Source of the DNA: Amanita rubescens
Taxonomy: Eukaryota > Basidiomycota > Agaricomycetes > Agaricales > Amanitaceae
Length of the DNA stretch: 64,000 nucleotides
Direction of reading: 5' to 3'
Assembly (NCBI GenBank): GCA_015039365.1
Contig: WION01000078.1
Span: 62,001 to 126,000 of the forward strand
Below the pieces are notes generated by a model. The model saw only the letters and a program-made list of their open reading frames with translations. It did not search any database and was not told the origin of the DNA. This document shows, piece after piece, positions 17,452 to 28,689 of this stretch. The number at the start of each line of letters is the position of its first letter. Position 1 is the stretch's first letter. The translations under genes were made by a program, and so were the position numbers.

Positions 17452-17463
17452 AAGCAACAAGCT
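17452..17463 (-). promoter_or_regulatory. Self-priming type primer binding site of Ty3 no. 2
   Basis: On the minus strand the LTR end (TGACA) is followed by TA and then AGCTTGTTGCTT. This 12-nt stretch is the perfect reverse complement of AAGCAACAAGCT, which sits about 32 nt after the TATA box inside the LTR. In Tf1 of fission yeast and related elements the RNA 5' end folds back on such a site to prime cDNA. No tRNA-type TGG start is seen here. Confidence 0.75.
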
Positions 17464-17465
17464 TA

Positions 17466-17779
17466 TGTCACGAGCCTTAGACAGGCGTCACAACACAAGA
17501 CTCAATACACTTAGAGGATATCGCTGACAGTGTCAAGCGATGAGAATGATACAAGAACCGTCTAGGTTCAAGGCAAGTTGGATAGGGATCACAACTAAAC
17601 TGTCCAAGGAAAGACGAGCTTGTTGCTTAGTCTACCTACTACAATCGTTCTACTTATATATTACATAGGGTACAGGGTATGGGTAAGGGTATGACTTCAT
17701 CAGGGTACTGGGTTATCTACATGAGTCAGGCATGTGCGAAACATGCGGTGTGTCAAGGAGTGAAACAAGGGGTGTGATA
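17466..17779 (-). repeat. 5' LTR of Ty3 no. 2, with TATA box and predicted transcript start
   Basis: 314 bp. On the element (minus) strand TATATAA is at 17660-17654, and about 32 nt downstream the sequence AAGCAACAAGCT (17628-17617) begins, the expected position of RNA +1. That 12-mer is the exact complement of the primer site next to this LTR. Confidence 0.9.
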
Positions 17780-18066
17780 AGGAATGTCATAAGAACAAGT
17801 GAGAATGTAATGATTGTGTAATTAAAATAAGGTTCCATGGCTATAGATAAACTATGTAGTTGCTTGGAGTTTTCCAAACAATGCCTGATTGGCTGTACTT
17901 CAACAGGGTGTTACTATTGAATAAGTCCTCAAGGGCCCAGGATCTTAGATGATAAAAAGACAGTTTTGACTGTTAAAACTAGACTGAGGTCTAGTTGTAT
18001 ATTTGTGTGGCTCTTATAGTACAAGTTACATACAGAAATATAGTATGTAAGAAATATGTGAAAATG

Positions 18067-18830
18067 TTAACATGTGAATATCATAGGCATGTGAACATGG
18101 TTTACATGTGATAAACACACCATAGAATGTTTGAGTAAAGACCATAAAATGAGCCAGATAAACAATAATAAAGAGAGCAGCAAAGAGAGTCTGGTGGCTG
18201 TGCCACTGAAAAATGATGTGACATGACACATTTGTAACAATCTGGGGATGATACATATGTATATTCCTCCAATGTCTTCCCTGTAGGCATTCATCCTCTC
18301 CATGAATGCACCAGGTGAACTGGGATGCTGCAGTGATTGAGGAATGGCAGAGGTGTGTTCTCCAAACTCATGTGCCTGCTGGGTTCTTGTGCATTGAAAG
18401 GTGTTGAAAGGACCACAGCTAGGATCAACAATGCCATACTCCTCTGCTTGAGCCACCATAAGAGAGGTCACAAAGATACCACTGCAACAATGCCCTGAGA
18501 CCAACTCCTTGTCTTTTTTGGCTCCAGCCAGCAAAGTCCACCTCTCTGATTCCCATTGCCCAGAGTAACATGCTGTGTTAACAATGAACAATGATTGCTA
18601 TTCCCTTGAATCCTTCCAGCACAATTTCTAGATCATCTTTGAGCAGCACAACATCAAAGTTAACAGGCCTGATACACAACCCCCATCCTCCCTCCCATGC
18701 CCCACTAATACAACAAAGAGGGTATCTGTTACAGTCAATGAATGTTTTCTGCTCTCAACCTCATTCAAGAATCTTTTCTTCAGCCTCTTGGGATGGGAGC
18801 TGTAGAGAGCTGGAGTGATTGAATGAAGGG
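18067..18830 (-). pseudogene. Caspase-fold (C14-like) peptidase pseudogene
   Basis: On the minus strand a segment reads LFVVLVGHGREDGG (catalytic-type His at 18697-18699), and about 125 bp further IVNTACYSGQWESERWTL (catalytic-type Cys at 18568-18570). The spacing and the GHG/ACYSG pair are those of caspase-fold cysteine peptidases, of which basidiomycetes have many divergent members. The His and Cys segments are in different frames; an intermediate piece (PVNFDVVLLKDDLEIVL) lies in a third frame with a TAG in the other. At least two frameshifts are needed, so I call it a pseudogene. After the Cys block 174 codons stay open to 18067, ending in a hydrophobic tail that may be read-through. Family assignment is by motif only. 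Confidence 0.5.
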
Positions 18831-20233
18831 TAAGCTATGATTGTGACTTGACCACTCCAGACTGAACAGATAATGATTTAGATGAGTTCTCAGGATGTGA
18901 ATGGACAGAGACTCATGGGCACATGTTACAGATGAAGGGGCTCATGCTGGTCAAGGTGGATGGAACTACTATCATGCTCAACAAACCTAATCAAATTACA
19001 CCTGATTACCACCACATACTCCATTTCTCTGCGGAAGAAATCTTCTTAGGCCATGTCAGCCACATCACAATGCTGATCATCTTCTGGAGAGTCCTGTATT
19101 TCCTCTGTCAAATGGCGCACCATGAGAGAGGGCTTAGGCATATGACCCAATTGCAATGGGAGTCACCAATCAGGAAGTCAATTTTTGAGTTGTTCATATT
19201 TATGTACAACCCCCTGAATGAGTTACCAGGAGGTGCCCCTAATAAATATTCCTAGAATGTAAACTTTTATTTTTATTTTATTTTATTGAGATTCAAATCA
19301 ATCATATATGTCAAAATAAAAACAAAAATTATTTTTATGAATATTTATATATAAATTTATTAAAAATTCAATTCAACCTACTGAGTACAACTACATAATT
19401 TTATTTTGGAGAATGGAAAAATCCATGGCCATCCATTCCTTGTTTGCAGACAATGGCCCCACAGTGATTTGATATGATTTGACATGTTCTATGAGGGTGA
19501 TGCTTCATGTATGCAAGTGCATTTGGGACTTGTCATTGTAGGGTATTGGAGGGGCACAGCTGGATGGAGGGGAAGACATATTTATTGACACCTATGAAAA
19601 AGGAAAGGGAGAAGTTTGTGAGACAGAAAGAGAAAAGAGTTCCTCAGCCCTCATTGAGGTGTGTGGTGTATTTTCAGTAGCAGTATTGCATTGATGATTT
19701 TGGAGAGCTGTCTCAATCCAGAAGGTGGTGATCAAAAAGGAAGAGGCTGGCATTCGTGCTGATTTTGTCATTTGTGTGATTGAGACTAAGTTAGGTTGCA
19801 TGACCAGTCACAACTGGTCACATGACCAACCATGACCACAGTCATGGCATGACTGCAGTTATGGTTGCACTTTGTTGAACAAAGTTGCAGTTGTGGTCAT
19901 ACAAAATTGGTCTATCTCCATGACCAGTCATAACCAGTCATTTCAGGGTCCAGATGACTTTGATACTACATCCACCCCACCAAATGCCTGTAACCCTTAG
20001 AATATAGTGTAATAACCCTATCATTTGGACATAAAAATACTCCACTAATTGTAGTATTAGGATTGGCAGAGTATTTCCTATTATTTTGAAGATTGGGACA
20101 GCGACATATCAGGATAATCCACAATAAAGGTGGAAAAAACTCTGCCAATCACAGCATTGGGATGGGCAGAGTATTTTCCCATTTTTTTGAAGATTGAAAT
20201 GGTGACATATTGGCAGGACTTGTAGATGTGGGC
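18831..20233. other. AT-rich spacer with simple-sequence and ACTGGTCATG-type repeats; no gene seen
   Basis: 19260-19400 is extremely AT-rich (TTTTATTTTA runs). 19800-19950 is built of repeated words such as GACCAGTCA, CATGACCA and TTGCAGTT(G/A)TGGT, a degenerate tandem and inverted array. 20010-20220 holds two imperfect copies of TGGGCAGAGTATTT...TTGAAGATTG. No frame looks protein-like. Confidence 0.5.
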
Positions 20234-20589
20234 CACCAAGTGGCAGATCCGAGGCCCCTCTCTTATTCAAGTTATTCTCTCTTATTCTCTCTTTGGCAAT
20301 GTTTGGTGCTCATATGGTAGTTTGTTTGTTTGTACTTCTTTACATGTTTGTTATGAGCAGAGCTCAAAATACAAGCATGAAGTTCACCCACTCATTGTCC
20401 ACTCTTGTTTCCCCAACACCTCAGACCTGGAAAATCCAACATTTCATAGTTGTATATCATTAGTCTACTACTTGGGACCAGGGACTGAGTGCCAAACATT
20501 GCCAAAGAGAGCCAGAGGAAGAGCACCAAACATTGCCAAAGAGAGAATAAGAGAGAATAAGAGACGGGGCTTGGACCTGCCACTTGGTG
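20234..20589. mobile_element. Hairpin / MITE-like inverted-repeat element (about 356 bp)
   Basis: The left arm (20234-20311) starts CACCAAGTGGCA and ends CAATGTTTGGTGCTC. The right arm (20521-20589) is its near-perfect reverse complement, ending TGCCACTTGGTG, with a spacer of about 210 bp. Inside the arms TCTCTTATTCTCTCTTATTC runs pair with GAATAAGAGAGAATAAGAGA. Just inside the right arm CAAACATTGCCAAAGAGAG is tandemly repeated (20498 and 20527). The arms could make a long fold-back RNA. No transposase is present and a target duplication is not clear. Confidence 0.6.
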
Positions 20590-20711
20590 CCATCCTCTAT
20601 TTCCTCCACTATGCTGGCTATGTGCACGTGCTCTTCTTTGCTGGTACTACCATTGTCATGTCCTGGAGGAGGTGTTGAAAGCCACTCAATAAGGGGCTGC
20701 TGATATGCAGC

Positions 20712-20781
20712 AAGCACACTCAACCACAAACCAAACCCTACAAACACCTGAAGTGCAGTTACCAGTGGCACCCTCTTAGTG
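20712..20781. repeat. Dispersed repeat also at 10509-10564
   Basis: ACACTCAACCACAAACCAAA followed by CACCTGAAGTGCAG and TGGCACCC(T/C)CTTAGT occurs at both places, with a 6-nt indel (TTACCA). At 10509 it starts exactly where the copia LTR ends, which supports the LTR boundary there. Confidence 0.75.
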
Positions 20782-21180
20782 CTAGGGATCATCGAGGGTA
20801 TACCCCTGCCATTCCCTAGGATGCAAATTTAGGGGGTGGCCAAATTTTGTAGGAAAAAAAAAAGAAATGCTGAAATGCAGGAATTGGCTCATGCATGCAA
20901 ATCTCATCATGATAATTCTAAATAGCCTATTATACAGTAATAGATGTACTCTGATGGATTGTAGAGTCTAGAAATAACATGGGAAAAAAAGCGGACTTTG
21001 ATTGTCCACAACTGTAGTAGTACCTTGAATCTTGTGCTCAGGGCAATTTGAGGCAACAGATAAAGTGGTGGCGAGACAACTCGGGCCCCTTTAAAAGCGG
21101 ACCCCCAATTGGACGTCCGAGTCGGAGCCCAATTGTCGGCTCTCGGCTGCCGGAGCTGACCCGGATTGTAGTACTACAGC

Positions 21181-21290
21181 AACTGCGAAAATGCAAGAAA
21201 CCAGTCTTAGCAGCCACACGCCGACGTACGCTATCATCTATGCAATGCCATCAGACGTCCTATACACTCTCGCTCAACGCCACGCCACTC
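21181..21290. repeat. Short dispersed repeat, partner at 24108-24215
   Basis: GCGAAAAT(G/T)CAAGAAACC, TTAGCAGCCACAC, CGTACGCTAT and TATACACTCTC occur in the same order here and at 24108-24215, bracketing the K+ channel gene. The rest of 20782-21882 holds no recognised gene. Confidence 0.6.
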
Positions 21291-21882
21291 GGCCCTCCGC
21301 CGTGCCTGAGCGTGGCCCACGATGGTTTGATCTCTCGGGTGATTGGCGTTCGGTATGTGCAGTGCTCCTAGAGCATGGGGACGGCCAAGCGGAAAGAAGA
21401 AGCAGCGACCGTTCAATACAGCCATTTTCCTCAGCCCGACACGACGAGCGTCTCCCCTTGCTCAGCGCTGTCTCCAATAACATTCCTCCACCCCCGCCCT
21501 TGGGCCGTTTGCCGCATACTTCGTTTACAGCGACGTAGGTACGATTCTTTGTTCATTCCGAGGACGAACGAAAATAACCATGGTCCATGAATCTAGTCGC
21601 CGATCACGGATGATGAAACCGATGCATTAAAGGCAAGTCTTGCGTCCGACTTGCGAGAGTGGGGAGTGCAAGCTCATATGCAATATCTTTTTCTGGGGTT
21701 GTGGTACCAAATTTGAAGAGGCGTCTTGTCTGCATCGTTGCCAGCCGTGAAGGGACGATTTGGCATGGCCTTGTGCAGGGCTCTGGTTCATGTTCCAGCC
21801 CAGTTCCGAGGCCGAAACGAATTGGGGAGGGTCCGGCGTCATGGAATGCCCCAGTCACCGCCGCTCCCCGTACGTACCCATG

Positions 21883-23893
21883 CTACTTCAACATCTCCCC
21901 CAACTTTTGATCCACCTGTTCCCGAATCCTCTCCAAAATCCAAATCTTCTCCGACTCCCCTCTAGCAAACAACGGCCCCTCATCTCCCAACCACGTCCAA
22001 TTCGAAACGTCACCATCCTCACACCCTCTATCTCGATTCAACCCCAACAGCGTGATAATCTCCTCCCACTCCTCCCACGTATACTTTTTGTTTTCATCAT
22101 CTTGGATAATTTGTCGAACGCCCCGAATGAGCCTCATAGCCCTCGTCACCTCGTATTTATCACTCTTTTCCTTTTCGGACGTATTCGCATCCGGCTTTTT
22201 GGGAACCACGGGAGCAGACCCGCCGTCTGCGTCTTTTTCTTTCCCCTCGCCGTCTTCGCTTTGTTCGTCGTCCCGGTAAATGTCGACCGTCCCAATGAGC
22301 CATTTACCAATGATGCCTTCGATGGGGCCTTCTTTTACCCATGTTGCCAGGGTGGCGCCAATGTCAGAGATGAGGAGCGTCATGGCGGGGATGGCGGCGA
22401 GGGACCAAGCTACGAAAATGGGTCGACCGGCGCGAGACCGGGGTATGACGTCACCGTAGCCGATGGTTATGAGGGAGACGTAGGTGAAGTAGAGGGACAG
22501 GGCGTAGGTGTATTTTCCCGCTTGTTGTTCCAAGTGCTGTGCAGACAATGTCAAAAAAGAGAAATGGTGTTAAACAAGGGTTTTGACTCCTCACCCGTTC
22601 TGTTATCCAGAATATGAGCGCGCCTCCGAACCAGATGACCCCGAACAACGTAAACGTCACCAAAAGCGATAAATACTTCCTCCTATCATCCGCGCTCTTC
22701 TTCACATACCTCATTACCTCCCATTCGTCCCTACTCCACTTTATCGGCGGTTGAAACGTAGGAACCCTCGGTCTAGTCTTTCTCGGATTTCTGACCCAGG
22801 ACAAGAGACGGAAGAAGATGGATTTTTTTTCGTAGCCCCGAAGTTGGACTTGGAACCATTTTTGGCGTTGATTTTTCATGACTTCTTTCCCCCATACGAT
22901 TCGCTCTCTGAACCTCGCTACGAATAGCGCGCGGATACTCGTCACAATGAGACCCAGCACGAGTATGCCCATCGCGGTGTAGGGTATCAAGACGATCTTG
23001 GCCGCCGGACTCGTAGGTAGGAAATCCGAACCAAAGCCGATCGTGAGCAACGAATAGTTTGTCCAGTATATCCCATCGAGATACGTCCAGCCTTCGATAG
23101 AGGAAAATATTCCCCCGCCTAAGGCGAGGTAGAGCGTGAACATCATGGTTTGGAACATGAGGGTGCGTTGGGGGGCTGAGAGGAGAACTTGGGGCCGGTA
23201 TGCGGGGAATGTATCCCGGAAGATGGGCCAGTGGAGGGTGGGTAGGACGGATGTGAGGAGTAATGTTGCGTTGAAGAAGTGCATGACGCAGGAGATGAGG
23301 GCGTAATAGTAGGCTTGGGAGTGGATCTCGTCAACGCCCGCCTTGGTGCAGCTGAGTGCGACGATGTGGGCTGTTCCAGAGAAATACCTGTTGGGAGGTT
23401 AGTGGTTAGGCGGACGGTAAGAGGAGGGGGACTTGCCAGAGGAAGATTGTGGCTGGTTGGGATATGAAGTACCGGATTCTACGAGCAAAGTTCAGGATGA
23501 GGAGAATGTTGGCGGATATAGCTGTTACGAGGGCTACCGAGTTGAGAGTGTAGATTCTGTAAAGTCATGTTGTGTTTATTGAACAGTGGTTGAGAGTGAA
23601 AGGACTCACAAAGCTGTGTTATGGGCTCTTCGTCCCAGGATGGGTTGGGTGAAAACGACCCATGGTTCAAAAAATGCGAGAATCGTAAATAGATTGGCTA
23701 GAGGGGCTGTTGCTGCGCAGATAAGAGGGAGAATGGCGGAAATGAACCACCAAGGTCTGCTCAGAGCCTTATGACGGGCCGCTTGCACCTGGACTTGGCG
23801 CTTATACGCTTCCATGTCATGAGCGGCAGGCGTTGGCGCGAGCTTTTTAGACTCAAATGTTGAGCCTGGGGTTTTGGATTCATGGCATGACAT
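21883..23893 (-). CDS. TOK-type two-pore outward K+ channel
   Basis: Four exons on the minus strand: 23893-23610, 23556-23437, 23387-22595 and 22536-21883, giving 616 codons in one frame. Exon 2 ends with a GC donor (TG, then gcaagt) that restores the W-YFSG junction. Two selectivity filters are visible, TIGFGSD near residue 250 and TIGYGD near 423, in a chain of about eight hydrophobic segments (four before pore 1, two between the pores, two around pore 2). This is the fungal TOK1 layout: plasma-membrane K+ efflux on depolarisation. The C-terminal tail is acidic and Lys/Glu-rich. The GSD after the first filter differs from the usual GxGD order. The start ATG at 23893 is followed by a plausible cytosolic N-terminus of about 55 residues. 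Confidence 0.9.
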
Positions 23894-24107
23894 GAGACAG
23901 ACGAAATAATCCCGTCCATTAGCGTAATATAAATCTTATCCGATCGGCTTGTGGAGCGGACCCGTCACGGGAGTGAAACTAAAGAATTCCGCGGAGGTTC
24001 GAAATCGCAGTGTGGTGATAGAACAACAAGGGAATTGACAGAGAGACTGACCGTGGCCTGCAGTGAAAGGGCGAGCGCTCCTACAGCGTCTAACAAAACG
24101 CTAAAGC

Positions 24108-24215
24108 CTAACGCGAAAATTCAAGAAACCGGCCTTAGCAGCCACACAGCGCGTACGTACGCTATGCAAATGTCCTGATCGACGGTATACACTCTCCCAA
24201 GACCATCTCGACCTG
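24108..24215. repeat. Short dispersed repeat, partner at 21181-21290
   Basis: See the partner. It lies between the K+ channel start and the 3' end of the F-box-like gene, within the 23894-24351 spacer, where nothing else is recognised. Confidence 0.6.
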
Positions 24216-24351
24216 CGACTGCCAACACTCCACATCCGGCATTGACAGCACCAACTTGATATGCTTCAACTGCCACTCTCGATACCTCCGTTTACTCATC
24301 TCCGCAAAAAACGATTCCTAATTTACCTCGATGTCAACAACAGCTCTTTAA

Positions 24352-25848
24352 TTAGGCGACAAATAAACTCACAATCTGTTGTTCTCGCCTCCCACAACAA
24401 TCTTCCGCAGCAGAAGACAACGGCGATGGCGAAGAGGACGAAGCGACATCCTTGACGAGTAAACAAAGCTTCTCCAACCTCGGCGCCTTTTCCGACAACA
24501 AATCCATCAAATTCGGTGTCAACACCACCGATCCCAACCTCAGCTCTCTCAACCTCAGTTCTCTCAACCCACATCGACCATCATCGCACTCAACCTCCAA
24601 CTCCTCCAAAACCTCTTCAATAAACGACAAAGACTGATACTGCCCAGTCAACGACAACGAGACAAGCGTGGATCTAAACGTCCCTATACACGCTAGACAC
24701 GTATCGATTGGTATATGGGTCGTGTTCAGATCCAACGATCGTAAACGCGTTTGTCGAATATTTTGCAACGACTTTTGGAACCGCGTATCGAGGAAGAAAG
24801 GATCTGGGTCCGAGTTGACGGATGTTATTGATGATGATCCACCGCGCCTTCCGCCTAGGCTAAAGATGGGCTGTTCAGCGCGCAAAGCGAGAACGCGTAA
24901 CGTGGCGCTGTGGCGATCGATGAAGGTGCTCAGAGCGGAGTGGTCGTTGTCGAATTGGATGTCGCCGTCGATGGGGAGGCTGACTAGGAGCTTCTCGAGG
25001 TTGGGGATGTCGTTGATGAGGGGGAGGAAGCTTCCTAATGGGCTGGGGCCGCGGATTTCTATTTCGAGGGTTTTGAGAGTGTTGCGGACGTAGTTTATGG
25101 CGGAGGCGAGGGTTGTGGATGAGGAGGTGAAGGTGAGGAAATCGGTGGTGGAGTACATGAGCAAGTCGGGAGTGGCGGGGATGGGTAGAACGGTGCTAGT
25201 GGGGATTTCGCTGTGAAGAACCATTCGAAGTTCTTCGAGGCAAGATAGCCTGGAAAAGACTTGCGCGTCAAGGTAGGAGAGGTTTTCGAGTGAGATGGTG
25301 ATGGTGAGGCGGCGGATGGGTGCAGATGCGAAAATACTGGAAAAGATTTGAGCAGGATTGTTGGAGAGGCAGGTGAGGGGAAGACCGGTCCATGTGATAT
25401 GGTATTCGGAAACGTTGGGGAGTTTTGAGAGCACGTCCTGCATGAACTCGATGATGAATTTTGCAGGGAGGCCGCATTTGCCCGATTTGAGGAGGATCTT
25501 GTGTCGAAGCACGTCCGAAGATATTTTCACGTCTTCTTGGGCATGATTTGTGTATAGTTCGCGTTTGAGAAAGTCGGGGTAGATGTAAAGTGTTTTGACG
25601 CGTTGCGCGATGGCCGAGTCCCTAGTTCGTGTAAGCGCAAAAAAAGAGGAAAAGAAGGAATAGGCACACCTCAAGCGAAGTAACAACCACACCATGCGTT
25701 CATTGAGATACGTAAAGCTTATCTGTCTATATCGGTAGTCCATTGCGAGGTTAAAGAAGAATCGGTTGACGGAGAGCATGTCTTTGAGACATAGGGCAGG
25801 GATGAAGCGGGCGATGGCGACCCATACCTGGGGAGGCAAAGATTTCAT
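24352..25848 (-). CDS. F-box-like / leucine-rich protein
   Basis: Open frame of 498 codons from ATG 25848, starting MKSLPPQVWVAIARFIPAL and continuing LKDMLSVNRFFFNLAMDYRY, the F-box-like helix pattern common in basidiomycete proteins that recruit substrates to SCF ubiquitin ligases. Downstream, irregular leucine-rich blocks (LEELRMVL, RSLDLNTTHI, LVSLSLTG, LRELRLRELRLG) suggest an LRR-like fold. A 48-nt segment (25669-25622; gtgtgc...actag) has intron ends and is in frame, so the 16 residues CAYSFF... may be spliced out, joining LRLR to DSAIAQ. The specific substrate is unknown. Confidence 0.75.
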   Translation of the reverse strand: MKSLPPQVWVAIARFIPALCLKDMLSVNRFFFNLAMDYRYRQISFTYLNERMVWLLLRLRCAYSFFSSFFALTRTRDSAIAQRVKTLYIYPDFLKRELYTNHAQEDVKISSDVLRHKILLKSGKCGLPAKFIIEFMQDVLSKLPNVSEYHITWTGLPLTCLSNNPAQIFSSIFASAPIRRLTITISLENLSYLDAQVFSRLSCLEELRMVLHSEIPTSTVLPIPATPDLLMYSTTDFLTFTSSSTTLASAINYVRNTLKTLEIEIRGPSPLGSFLPLINDIPNLEKLLVSLPIDGDIQFDNDHSALSTFIDRHSATLRVLALRAEQPIFSLGGRRGGSSSITSVNSDPDPFFLDTRFQKSLQNIRQTRLRSLDLNTTHIPIDTCLACIGTFRSTLVSLSLTGQYQSLSFIEEVLEELEVECDDGRCGLRELRLRELRLGSVVLTPNLMDLLSEKAPRLEKLCLLVKDVASSSSPSPLSSAAEDCCGRREQQIVSLFVA

Positions 25849-28689
25849 GAAGGATGGGCGGAGGAACTAACAAGGTGTAGGGGAGCATGGTTATGGAGAA
25901 TGACAAGCTGTCAGTTAACCTGGTTGATCCCCAAATGACTATATGAACCCCCTGCCGGTCCGGAAGCGAGCGGCGTTGGTACTAGTCCTCTGATTGGCGT
26001 CTTACAACGGAGCGCTAGCGCTCGGAACATCATCGCTATGATTGCCCTTTGTCAAATTTAAATTTTGCGAACGGTTGAACCATTTTTCGTTGGGGGGGGA
26101 TTCGGAGTTGCTGGCCAGAGATGGTTAAATTACTTGTTGGTCATCGAGTCGCCTGCCAACTCATCATGGTCTGCTGAGCTTACACAGATGATTACGGAAT
26201 AACATCCAGACCAAGATTCTATTTCATTACCATTGATCATATATCATACGAGATCTTATACAACGATACATCAAGAACATGATTTGGTTCGAGGAACAAC
26301 TCATAATTGAAACAACCTAAACAGGGTAAATTGCGCACAAAGAAATAAATTGAAATTAAATTCGAACCGAATTAGGACACCACGTTCCAAGTTGTCATCA
26401 CACCACGCCCGATACCGTCTACCATGTCCGCGTGCAAGCCTCACTTGTATTGTCTATGGGACCATTATCAAAAGACAAGATTTTGGAGGCAGGATGCCCA
26501 AAAATTGTGCTCCCGCTCTTATTCCGAGTCTTCTGCACTTCGTAACAGTTCCAATCGAATCGCTGGCATGGTCAAAGTTCAAGACCTCCATTTGGTCATA
26601 TGCCGACACGAGGCGGCTGTAGACGCCACTCCAGGTACAAGTTTTTCTTTCAAGTCCAAGTCCCTGCTGATGTTCTCTGCAAGTATCCACTTTGGATGAT
26701 TCCCGCGGGACCCGCTGGCTGTCTCCTCTGGTAGCGATGGTAGCATCGTACTCAGGCCTCACTTCTCTCATTGATGGGCGCGGACGACTACAAGTTAAAA
26801 CATTTACTCACAGGTCCCAATGCATGGTCTAGGGAAACTCACGGTCTGTACCCATATCCGTCATTTAGACATCTTAGCACGAAAAAGAATTCTTGGGGTT
26901 GTAAACCGGGTCACGGCGTCCAATGCTGGCTGCTATTCGGATACAACTATTGCGGTACCTATTTCGCTCCCATATGGAACGCGACGTCATCGTCGAGCTT
27001 ATTTTCGTTTTGAAAACATTGCCCCGCAAGGCCCGCTTCTCCATCTGCTATTGTGCAAATCGATTTCCCATGTCCAAATCTATTTCCTCAACGCCTCTTC
27101 TTACTTTAGTCGCTGTGCGGCGTCACGTTTCTAACGATGTGAGGATCACGGCCTCACCATTACCATCTCGGCTCAAAAACTTGCCCTGCCCCGATGCACA
27201 AGGCTTTCCTTCCCCGACGACTTCGAATGTTTCTGCCCCATAAAGTCCCCACAATACCGTATACCCACCGTCCAATGACAATTTCTCCAGTTCACGGTGT
27301 TCCTCAACCGGTGGCCATGCCGGGTTCGTCGGTGCTGTTTTTTTTGGTATAGACGGCTAGATTCCGTTGATCATTGACTCTTCGGAGCCTCTTGCCATTA
27401 CCAGATTCCCAAATATAGCCACTGCGACACGCTCGAGTACACTAATCATATGGAGAACACCATACTGCATTTCCTAGCCTGATTGGCTTCAAACGGAGCG
27501 ATTGAGCACGCAAAAGGTTGTCACCCTAAAGAAGGTAAATTGCGTGTGCGTGACATGTCAAGAGATAAGCAAATTTGAGCCAAATGAGGTCTGAGGCCTG
27601 AGGCTCCGCGCTTCGAATGTCGTCACGCCAATATTAGCATAATCGGGACAAGGTATGATCTTGGCATCGTTTTTGGAAAGGATAGCGCCTCACAGGCGTC
27701 ACTGTTCATAGGAGCATTACCTTCATGTCGGCAACACCGGTTTAGGTCCTATTCAGCTGGGAAAAACATGAGAATACCATGATGGACGCCAAAAAGTACC
27801 TGATCATCCAGCTGCAAGTGCCTTCGCTGTAAAGTCTTAGGAGGTTGTCCTGACGTCGCGGCCTCACGCACCCGCAACACCGCGACTTCTCGACATGAGT
27901 AGGTCAGAACTGTTACTCCTAAAGGCATTCATTTATACGTACATGACCCGTGATCCACTCATATCGGGTCTTCTACGGAGTTCAATACTATCCATATCGA
28001 TTTCCCACGTCTACTTGCACGTCTTGACACCTTCGCGTCTTGGTGGTGCAATCATGACCTTTTTCCAACGTCCACGGTGGATCTGGTGAGTTCAGACGAG
28101 TTTGGGTCGCGTTCGGATGGGGAATAACAGGTCTGTCACGGAGCAGTAACATAGCCCAAAACCAAATTATGTCAAAATCGTGTGCGACGTGCGTTCATAA
28201 CATCACTGCACCTCGTTCTTAGACCCTGGCTCTCAAGCATTGACGCCACCAATACCGCCTTTTCGGGCGGCCCAGGACCGTAAAACATCATCGGCTGACG
28301 GAGGAACAGCCCCACCTCTCGTGGCACTCCGTGGACGCGAAGATAATGTGGTGCTGGCGCTCGTACTATATCCACTTGACGACTTGCGACTAGCCTAACT
28401 CAGCGATCACATTTTAAAGCAGCAAATCGGCGCATCTCTCGTAGGCTTGGTATTTCAGACAACGGCATTATCCAGGGCGAAAATGGAGGACAAGGCATAG
28501 GAACAGTATTACAGGTGGTATCTAGTAGAGTCGCGGGGAGTTGGTCCGGAGGTACCTTTTACTGAGCGGTACCTTTTGGCATGTGCCGATGGTCACTAAG
28601 AGGCTACCACTGCTGCGAGCCAGGAGGGGTCGGAGAGGACGAGGGTTCAGACGAGCACAGTTGTAGGAATGGCCATAGCCCGGGGGAGC
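25849..28689. other. 2.8 kb without a recognised gene
   Basis: Moderate GC with many short frames. The only protein-like stretches are on the minus strand around 26450-27365 (see separate entry) and about 28172-28375. No repeat or RNA gene is evident by eye. Confidence 0.5.
26450..27365 (-). pseudogene. Unrecognised, probably decayed protein-coding segments
   Basis: A stop-free minus-strand run at about 27363-27130 reads TNPAWPPVEEHRELEKL and then YTVLWGLYGAETFEVVGEG with no ATG. A second run near 27050-26955 reads ADGEAGLAGQCFQNENKLD. A third near 26700-26580 reads PKWILAENISRDLDL. They are in different frames without clear intron borders, so this may be an unrecognised multi-exon gene or a relic. 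I do not recognise the family. Confidence 0.3.

Larger units (their letters stand above)
11224..17779 (-). mobile_element. Ty3/chromovirus no. 2, nearly complete, minus strand
   Basis: Two 314-bp LTRs (11224-11537 and 17466-17779) flank gag and pol on the minus strand. The 5-bp target duplication AGGAA is at 11219-11223 and 17780-17784. The LTRs differ at four sites, all CG versus TG or CA. A polypurine tract AAAGGGGAGG (minus strand, plus coordinates 11541-11550) lies just inside the 3' LTR. A primer site complementary to the predicted RNA 5' end lies 2 nt inside the 5' LTR. Pol carries one in-frame stop and one frameshift, so this copy is probably dead but recent. Confidence 0.93.

Noticed and set aside
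25622..25669. 16-residue insert CAYSFF... as true F-box-like protein sequence
   Set aside because: The 48 nt have good intron ends and splicing joins LRLR to DSAIAQ; an intron is more likely, though not proven.
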